Assembly (NCBI GenBank): GCA_018813405.1
Contig: JAHJBW010000112.1
Coordinates: 1 to 8,693 of the forward strand
Source of the DNA: Candidatus Margulisiibacteriota bacterium
GTDB lineage: Bacteria; Margulisbacteria; WOR-1; XYC2-FULL-46-14; JAHJBW01
Length of the DNA stretch: 8,693 nucleotides
Direction: 5' to 3'
Position numbers and translations under genes: made by a program. Shown piece by piece: positions 1 through 7,600 of this stretch (its first letter is position 1; each line of letters opens with the position of its first letter). The notes beneath the pieces are model-generated. The model saw nothing but the letters and a program-made list of their open reading frames with translations, made no database searches and had not been told where the DNA came from.

Positions 1-3000
1 CCAACATACTAATAACCAAAGGCCGGGATTTTCAGGTCAAGATCCTGGACTTTGGAGTGGCAGGCCTGATGGACATGGAGGGATTGCCCGAGCCTTCACT
101 GGCAGGGACGATAGGCTATATGTCCCCTGAACAGCTGGGATTGATAAAACAGCCCGTTGACCAGCGGTCTGATTTCTATTCCCTGGGTATCACGCTTTAC
201 GAAGGGCTGGCTGGCAAGCCGCCATTTTCCTCTGGAAAAGTTGAGGAGTTGATGCATCAGCAGATCGCCAGCGTGCCCCGGTCGCTTAAGGCGATAAAAC
301 AAGACATTCCCCGCTCCCTGGACAGGATAATACTGAAACTGCTCAACAAAGAAATATCCCAGCGATACCAGACCGAAGGCGGGTTGCTGGAAGATATCAA
401 GTATTTCAAGGAAATGCTGCAGAAAGGCAAACAGGACGAGGAGTTTGAGCTGGGCTTAAAAGATGTTTCCAATCGCTTAAGCTATCATGCCGGATTTGTT
501 GGCAGAAAGGCGGAGCTCGGGGACTTAAAACAAAAAGTGGATGGACTTGCCTTGAACCGTCCAGCCAACGTGCTGGTCGAAGGGGAGATCGGCATTGGCA
601 AGAGCCGTTTGCTGAAGGAGCTGAAAAAATATTGTGACGAGAAGGGATATCTATTCCTTGAGGGGACGAACAGCCTGTATTCTCAGGGGGTTGCCTATAG
701 CGCCATCTCAGAGATCATTAACACCTTCATCAGATTTGCAAGAATGCTGGGCGCCGCCGAGAAAGACACCTGGATCAGGTCCGTTGTTGAGTCGGTGGGG
801 GAGATGGGAGGGATACTTGCCAGAATAGCGCCCGGAATGGAAGAGCTGATCGGCAGACAGCCCGCGCTGAGAGAGCTGGACGTTGAAAAAGAACGATACA
901 GATTGCTGGTGGCCATGTCCAGCTTTTTCCTTGGGCTGGCCGGTCAAAAACCCCTGGTGGTGCATTTTGATGACTGGCAGTGGGCGGATGAAAGCACTCT
1001 TCATTTGCTGGACGGCCTGTTGGGCCAATTTGCGGACAAGCCAATAATGTTCGTGATGAGCGTCCGTGCCGGTGAGACCAGAGACGACCCTCTTTTTTCC
1101 GCGGTGGTGAGCAGGCTGGACCTTTTTCGGATTCGCCTGGCCCCCCTGGGGAAGGATGATTTTACCCTTCTCACGGCTGATATGTTAAGGAAAGAAGAGG
1201 CGGCAGTACAGCCGATTGCGCAGAGATTGCACGAAATGTCGAACGGCAACCCATATTTCCTCATGGAGATACTAAAATATCTGGTTGAAAAACAAGTCGT
1301 ATTCTTTGAATCAGGGAGCTGGCAGATTGATATCGCAGGGCTTGAAAAAACCGAAGTGCCCGACAGCATATTAGACTTTTTACTAAGGCGGCTTAACAAA
1401 CTCGGGAAAAACGACCTGGAAGTGCTGGAGCTGGCCGCGGTCTGGGGGCGACAATTTGACGAAGTGAAATTATCTTTGGTATTTGTCAGGGACAAAGCCG
1501 CGATACAGGAAGCAGTTCGAAACGCGCTGAAGCACAATATTATTTGGAAGAGAAAAGTAAAAAGCGAGGACGTTTACAATTTTACTCACGACCAATTACA
1601 GCAAGAACTTTACAAAAGGATACCCGAAAGCGCAAAAAAGAAAATGCATCTTCAAGTGGCAGTATTTTTAGAGCGAAAACACGGGCAGATAGACGAGATA
1701 GCCCGCCATTTTATACTTGCGGGCGAGCCCGACAAGACAAAACAATATGCTGTCATTGCGGGGGACGAAGCGAAAAAAATCTATGCTAACGCGAACGCGG
1801 CTTATTTTTATGGCGCCGCCAGCGAAAGCATGACCGATAAAAATGCAGAGGAATATCTTGCGACCGCAGAAAAGCTGGCCGATGTGTTTGCCCTGCTTGG
1901 TAATATAGACGAATCGATATCGCTGTATGATTCGATAGCCCCAAAGCTAAAAACCAATCTGCGCAAGGCCAGAATGGAACGAAAGATCGGCAAGCAGTTC
2001 TTTGAAAAAGGGGAACAATACAAGTCTATCCAGCATTACGAAAAAGGTCTGGCCTATCTTGGCAGAAAACAGCCCAAAACCATGTGGGGCACCAGGATCT
2101 CGATCGTGATACAGGCGATCATCCAGACAATCCACACCCTGTTCCCGCAAATGCTTAAAAGGCCCCGATTAAGGGGGAATGCCGAAGCTTTGGAGGCCGG
2201 CTGGCTTTATTACGGACTGGGATATGTCTGGTATTTTATCGATCTTGAAAAGGATATGGAAGCGCATCTTAAGGCCATGAACATGGCGGAGCTGGTTGGA
2301 GAACCAGAATTGATCGCCCAGGCCTATTCCGAACACGGGCCAATAATGGCGGCGGTCGAGATGAGCAAAAGGGCGGAAAGATATGAGATTAAAAGCCTGG
2401 AGATCAGAAGAAAGCTCAATGATGACTGGGGAATTGGAGAAACGCTGTGTCATTTGGGCATGGTCTATTACACCATGGGTGAATATGACAAGGCGCTGGA
2501 GGTGCTGCTGGATTCCTATAAACGCCTGGTCAAGGTCGGCGATTTTTGGATGGCGACCCTGGCTATAGTCCATATCGGCATTGTCAAAGGGGATAGCTGT
2601 GAGCTTGTAGAATCGACAAGATATTGTGAAATGGGATTTGAGCTCTCCAGGCGCGTCAATGATCTTCGCGGAATGGGCATGCACCTGGTGCAGGAAGTGA
2701 ACAATTACTACATTTGGGGAGACTTGAAGAGGGCCATCGAGATCGGGGAAGAAGGGGCAGAATATCTGGAAAAGTCTAAAGACTATTTTCTGGCCGCTAA
2801 CATGTATTATCAGCTTGGAAGAACATATGTTGGACATGGAGATTATGAGATCGGGGTCAAGACGTGTGAAAAAGCGGTGTACTATTTTGAAAAGATCGTG
2901 AAAATGCAAGGCACCTATGCCATTGCGGCCTATGTTTATTTGATCGATGCCTATCTGGAAACCAGGGCCAAACAGGAAGATCTGACCGAAGATGCCAAAA

Positions 3001-4661
3001 AGGACCTGCTGGTGAAAGCGGATAAAGTTTGTGACCGCATGCTTAAAACAACAAAAAAATGCGGTCTGCAATACTATGGAGAGGTCTTGTACCTCAAGGG
3101 TAAGATATGTATAGCCAAAGGCCAGCATCAAAATGCCATAAAATATCTGAACGAGGGAATAAGCGTGCTTGAGAAGACCAAGCGCGGATTTGAGACCGCC
3201 ATGGCCCAGTATGTCCTGGGAGAATACCTTTTAAAGTTTGATGTTCTGCCCGGGGAAGAGGCATTGCGCTTTTTAAGGAAAGCGGAATCCCGATTCGAAG
3301 GATTGAACGCGCGCCTTATGGTAGAAAAAGTAAGGATGCTTTTAGGCAGATACGGTGACAGAGAATATTCGGCCCAGGAGATGCTGAAGGAAAGGCTGGA
3401 GCTTTCATCTTTTTTCAATGTCAGCCAGATAATAAGTTCTGAGCTGGACCTTGATAAAGTACTGGAAAAGATAATGGATTCCATAATAGAAGTCCTGGGA
3501 GCGCAGCGCGGATATCTTTTTCTGAACAACGAAAAAGGGGAGCCCGAGGTGAAAGTGGCCAGGAACCTTGAAAAAGCCACATTGAACAGCGGGGATTTTG
3601 AATTTTCCAGGAACATCATTGATCATGTGGTGAAAAGCGGTGAGTCGATGGTAATAACGGATGCGCAGACCGATGAAAGGTTTCGGACCAAGAAGAGCAT
3701 AAGCGCTTACGCGTTGAAATCGATCTTATGCGTGCCGCTGCAATACAAGGAAAAGATGGTGGGGGTCATTTATCTTGATAATAAGTTAGTGACCAGGCTT
3801 TTTACCGGCGAACATTTAAAGCTTTTAAGCGCTTTGGCCGTGCAGGCGGCTATTGCCATTGAGAACGCGAAGGCTTACAGGCAGATCGAAGAGTTTCGGT
3901 CTTCCCTCGAAGAGAAAGTCGAAGAGAGGACCAGGACGCTCATCATGAAGAACCAACAGCTTGAACTGTCGCATGAAGAAATGAAAAAAGCCGCGCAAGC
4001 CAAGTCAAGGTTCATCTCAAGCATGACACATGAGCTAAGGACCCCGCTGGCGGCAATTGTGGGATTTGCGGAGCTGCTGGGAGATGACAGCTATCCGGGC
4101 GTGACAAAAGAATCGTTGCCGGTGTTCGATAAGGTCCAGAAAGCCGCGCGGCATCTGATGGGCATCATAAATGATATCCTGGACATGGCGAAAATAGAGG
4201 CGGGCAAGCTAATGGTGCAGCCGAATGAATTTATCGTCAAGGATTGTATTGACGGGGTCATCAAAATGGCGTACCCTCTGGTAAGACAAAAAGGTATTGG
4301 GATCAAAAGCTCCGCAGATATAAATTTTGCTTATGGCGACCTGAAGCGGGTCGTCCAAATATTATGGAATCTGGTAAGCAACGCCATCAAGTTCACCGAA
4401 AAAGGCGAAATAGAGATAAGGGCGTCAAAGGAAGGGGATCACTGCCTCTTTTCTGTAAGGGATACAGGTATTGGCATACCGGCCGACAAAAAGGACAGGG
4501 TCTTTGCCATGTTCGAGCAGGTTGACCCCAGACACAAAGGCACCGGACTGGGAATGAGCATCTGCAAGAACCTGGTTGAGATGCAAAACGGACGCATATG
4601 GTTTGAAAGTGAGCAGGGCAGGGGAAGCACTTTTTATTTTACACTGCCCCTGTCTTCTTAG
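1..4661 (+). CDS. Trifunctional Ser/Thr kinase - ATPase - TPR - GAF - sensor histidine kinase (5' partial)
   Basis: Giant cytoplasmic signalling protein whose 5' end lies outside the window. The frame is open from base 3, and the GTG at 57 is an internal valine just after the kinase DFG (48-56), not a start. Domains in order: (1) Ser/Thr kinase C-lobe with DFG, activation segment GTIGYMSPEQ (105-134) and DxxSxG; (2) family linker FELGLKDVS, then FVGRKAEL opening an AAA_16/COG3899 ATPase at 495, with Walker A GEIGIGKS (582-605), Walker B VVHFDD followed by WQWADE (957-992) and MSNGNPYF (1236-1259); (3) TPR-like helical repeats, about 1750-3370; (4) GAF, about 3390-3885; (5) a charged coiled-coil linker; (6) histidine kinase with H-box HELRTP (phospho-acceptor His 4029-4031), N-box NLVSNAIKF (4368-4394), G1 DTGIGIP (4461-4481) and G2 GTGLGM (4539-4556). 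No receiver domain or transmembrane helix is seen. It ends with TAG, 23 bases before a paralogue. By homology, about 400-440 bases are missing upstream. The architecture is certain; ligand and targets are unknown. Confidence 0.95.
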   Translation, partial: NILITKGRDFQVKILDFGVAGLMDMEGLPEPSLAGTIGYMSPEQLGLIKQPVDQRSDFYSLGITLYEGLAGKPPFSSGKVEELMHQQIASVPRSLKAIKQDIPRSLDRIILKLLNKEISQRYQTEGGLLEDIKYFKEMLQKGKQDEEFELGLKDVSNRLSYHAGFVGRKAELGDLKQKVDGLALNRPANVLVEGEIGIGKSRLLKELKKYCDEKGYLFLEGTNSLYSQGVAYSAISEIINTFIRFARMLGAAEKDTWIRSVVESVGEMGGILARIAPGMEELIGRQPALRELDVEKERYRLLVAMSSFFLGLAGQKPLVVHFDDWQWADESTLHLLDGLLGQFADKPIMFVMSVRAGETRDDPLFSAVVSRLDLFRIRLAPLGKDDFTLLTADMLRKEEAAVQPIAQRLHEMSNGNPYFLMEILKYLVEKQVVFFESGSWQIDIAGLEKTEVPDSILDFLLRRLNKLGKNDLEVLELAAVWGRQFDEVKLSLVFVRDKAAIQEAVRNALKHNIIWKRKVKSEDVYNFTHDQLQQELYKRIPESAKKKMHLQVAVFLERKHGQIDEIARHFILAGEPDKTKQYAVIAGDEAKKIYANANAAYFYGAASESMTDKNAEEYLATAEKLADVFALLGNIDESISLYDSIAPKLKTNLRKARMERKIGKQFFEKGEQYKSIQHYEKGLAYLGRKQPKTMWGTRISIVIQAIIQTIHTLFPQMLKRPRLRGNAEALEAGWLYYGLGYVWYFIDLEKDMEAHLKAMNMAELVGEPELIAQAYSEHGPIMAAVEMSKRAERYEIKSLEIRRKLNDDWGIGETLCHLGMVYYTMGEYDKALEVLLDSYKRLVKVGDFWMATLAIVHIGIVKGDSCELVESTRYCEMGFELSRRVNDLRGMGMHLVQEVNNYYIWGDLKRAIEIGEEGAEYLEKSKDYFLAANMYYQLGRTYVGHGDYEIGVKTCEKAVYYFEKIVKMQGTYAIAAYVYLIDAYLETRAKQEDLTEDAKKDLLVKADKVCDRMLKTTKKCGLQYYGEVLYLKGKICIAKGQHQNAIKYLNEGISVLEKTKRGFETAMAQYVLGEYLLKFDVLPGEEALRFLRKAESRFEGLNARLMVEKVRMLLGRYGDREYSAQEMLKERLELSSFFNVSQIISSELDLDKVLEKIMDSIIEVLGAQRGYLFLNNEKGEPEVKVARNLEKATLNSGDFEFSRNIIDHVVKSGESMVITDAQTDERFRTKKSISAYALKSILCVPLQYKEKMVGVIYLDNKLVTRLFTGEHLKLLSALAVQAAIAIENAKAYRQIEEFRSSLEEKVEERTRTLIMKNQQLELSHEEMKKAAQAKSRFISSMTHELRTPLAAIVGFAELLGDDSYPGVTKESLPVFDKVQKAARHLMGIINDILDMAKIEAGKLMVQPNEFIVKDCIDGVIKMAYPLVRQKGIGIKSSADINFAYGDLKRVVQILWNLVSNAIKFTEKGEIEIRASKEGDHCLFSVRDTGIGIPADKKDRVFAMFEQVDPRHKGTGLGMSICKNLVEMQNGRIWFESEQGRGSTFYFTLPLSS

Positions 4662-4675
4662 ATATCAAATAAATC

Positions 4676-4680
4676 GAGGA
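4676..4680 (+). promoter_or_regulatory. Ribosome binding site of the second kinase gene
   Basis: GAGGA lies four bases before the ATG at 4685, inside the 23-base spacer (4662-4684) that separates the two genes. The spacing is short but workable, and the site fixes the start: the protein then begins MENIIAGRYRLVKELGKG, the expected lead into a kinase glycine-rich loop. The spacer is too short to hold a convincing promoter, and no terminator hairpin is visible in it. Co-transcription with the upstream gene is therefore the simplest reading. Confidence 0.75.
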
Positions 4681-4684
4681 TATT

Positions 4685-7600
4685 ATGGAAAACATAATTG
4701 CCGGCCGATACAGGCTGGTCAAAGAGCTGGGCAAGGGAAGCAGTGGCGTGGTGTACAAGGCGTGGGACGAGAAAGAATCCCGCACCGTGGCCGTCAAGCT
4801 TTTCTTTGCCAATCCAGCGGAAGGGACCACCAGAACTACATCGGGTACGGCAACGGGCACGGGCACATCCGCGTTCTCGGATTTCCTTAAAGAGATAAAA
4901 ATGCTTTCGGGGCTCACGCATCCCAACCTTATCAAGATCTTTGATGCCGGCAAGGATGGCAATACCGCCTTTATGGTCGAAGAGTATATTGAGGGTGTGA
5001 ATATCAAGGAATGGCTCTCCGGCACCAAATCTTTTGAAGATGTCGCCAGAATAATCGAGCAAGTGGTCAACGGTCTTGCCTATGTCCATTCAAAGAGCGT
5101 TATTCATCGCGACATAAAGCCTACCAACATCATCGTTTCAAACGAACGCTCTCCCAGAGTAAAGATACTTGATTTTGGAGTGGCAGGACTGCTGGATGTG
5201 GAAAAGATCCCCGAACCGTCCCTTGCCGGGACCATAGGTTATATGTCCCCGGAACAGCTGGGGCTGATAAAACAGCCGATCGACAGGCGATCGGATTTTT
5301 ATTCTCTGGGAATATCTTTATACGAAGGGCTTTCCGGGCAATCGCCATTTGTTGCCGAAAAGGTCGAGGAGCTAATGCATCAGCAGATCGCCAGTGTGCC
5401 CCGCTCGATCAAAAACTTCAGGCCTCAAGTGCCCAGGTCGCTGGATAAAATAATCTTAAAACTATTGCAAAAAGACACTGGCCAGCGTTATCAAAGCGAG
5501 AGCGGCCTGCTGGCTGACCTTGGTTATGCCGCCTCTTTGATCAAAAGGGGACGCATGGACGAAGAGTTTGAGCTTGGCCTGAAGGATGTTTCCCCGGAAT
5601 TGACTTACCAGGTATCGTTTGTAGGCCAAAAGAGCAACCTTGAACTGCTGAAGGATGCGATCGAGAACACCCTGCAGGGTAAACCGAGCAAGCTTTTGGT
5701 AAGCGGAGAAGTGGGAAGCGGCAAGAGCAGGCTGGTAAGAGAGATCAGAAAATGGACAGAAGGAAAAGGTTTTGTTTTTTTAGAGGGAAGCAGTACCCTC
5801 TATTCAAAGAGCATTCCCTATGCCCCGCTATCTGAAATGCTGGATGATTTCATAAGATATGTCAGAAGGCTGGGAGAAAGCGAAAGGCGTGAGTGGAAAA
5901 AGGCGGTCCAGGAAGCGCTTGGTGAACTGGGAGGTTTGTTGATCAAGATCAATCCTGGGCTTGAGGAGTTTCTTGGTAAGCAGACGGAGCTGAAGGCGCT
6001 TGATGTGGAAAAGGAGCGCTACAGGTTCGCGACCGCGGTTGCCAATTTTTTCCTGGGGATACTAAGCCAAAGCCCGGTACTGCTTTTTGTGGATGATCTG
6101 CAGTGGGCGGATGAAAGCACCCTGGCGCTGTTCAAGAACCTGCTCGGACAATTCGATGGAAAAGAAATGATGCTGGTCGGCGCCGTGCGCAAGGAAGATC
6201 TTTCACAGCGCGAAGACCTGCAGGGACTTATTGGAAAGGACGGGTTTGCACCTCTTGAAATGGAAGCTTTGACACGGGAAAATCTTTTAAAGTCATCTTC
6301 CGAACTGCTTCGCCGAAAAGCCGATGAGGTCGATCCTCTGGCGAGCCGATTGTATGGAATGTCGAACGGCAACCCGTATTTCTTTTTTGAAATAGTCAGG
6401 TTCCTGGTAGAAAAGGGGGTCATTTATTTTGAAGACGAGCGCTGGGAATATGATTTGCTGAAATTGGACGAAGTTTCAGTCCCCAAAAGCGTGCTGAGCT
6501 TTTTGCTGGACCGCCTGGATTCATTGCAGGAAGGAACATGGGAAGTTTTGAAGCTGGCCTCGGTCTGGGGCCGCAGGTTTAATGCGCGGGATTTGCTGAA
6601 GGTTTTTGGCGGAGAAAAAATAAAGGTTGAAAAGGCCCTGGAAGAAGGGGTCGCGCACCATGTGCTGTGGAAGGTGTATGAGAAAGGATTCGAGAAGTTT
6701 AATTTTTCGCATGACAAGATCCAGGGATATCTCTACGACAAGATATCTGATGAGGACAGGAAGGTCCTGCACCGCCGGGTCGGGCAGTATCTGGAAAAAC
6801 TGCCTCAAAAAGGGACGGTCATTGACGAAATAGCCAGACACTACATACTGGCTGGAGACCAGTACAAGATAAGCGTTTACGCTGTCATAGCCGGAGATAA
6901 GTCAAAAAGCTTATACGCCAATGCCGACGCCAAATATTTTTATGAGGCGGCCCTGACCAGTATAAAGGATACCTCCGGGGCCGATTACATTGCGACCTGT
7001 GAAAAACTTGCCGATGTATACGCGCTTCTAGGGGAATATGATGAATCGATAGCAAAGTACAGGTCGTTAACGCCATTTTTGCCAGCTCGTTTGCAAAGAG
7101 CACGTATTTATAGAAAGATCGGAAAACAATTCTTTGAAAAAGGCGATCACTTCCGGTCAATAGAAAACTACGAGGAGGGACTGAAAGTGCTGGGCCGCAG
7201 GCAGCCCAAAAGCATATGGGGGGCGAGGATCTCGCTTGTGATACAGGCCGCGATCCAGACGCTTCACAGCTTTTTCCCGTCGATACTGAAAAGGCAAAGA
7301 CTAAAAGGCAACGAAGAAGCGCTTGAGGCAGGCTGGTTGTATTGCGGTCTTGGCTACGTGTGGTATTTCATAGATCTGGAAAAAGACCTGGAGGCTCATC
7401 TAAAGGCCATGAATATGGCAGAATTGACAGGGGACCGGCAGTTGCTGGCGCAGGTCTATTCCGAGCATGGGCCGATAATAGCTTCGATCCCTATGTTGGA
7501 CAGGGCCCTGCGATATGAAGAAAAAAGCCTGGAAATAAGAAGGCAGCTTAATGACGAATGGGGAATAGGAGAGACACTGTGCCATCTTGGAATGGTCTGT

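Noticed and set aside
2097..2156. Hydrophobic stretch that could be read as a transmembrane helix (counterpart at 7229-7288)
   Set aside because: It contains several Gln and His residues and a Pro, looks amphipathic, and sits in the middle of a soluble TPR scaffold. A packing helix is more likely.
2169..3131. Long antisense open frame of 320 codons on the - strand
   Set aside because: It lies codon-on-codon opposite the TPR region of gene 1. It stays open because TTA, CTA and TCA codons are rare here. The product has no recognisable domain and the sense strand is clearly coding.
4662..4684. Possible terminator or promoter between the two genes
   Set aside because: The 23-base spacer holds no stem-loop with a T-run and has no room for a -35/-10 pair; only a ribosome binding site is visible.
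4576..4890. + strand open frame bridging the gene junction
   Set aside because: It overlaps the histidine kinase end and the second kinase start in another frame and shows no domain. The two flanking frames carry strong catalytic motifs.
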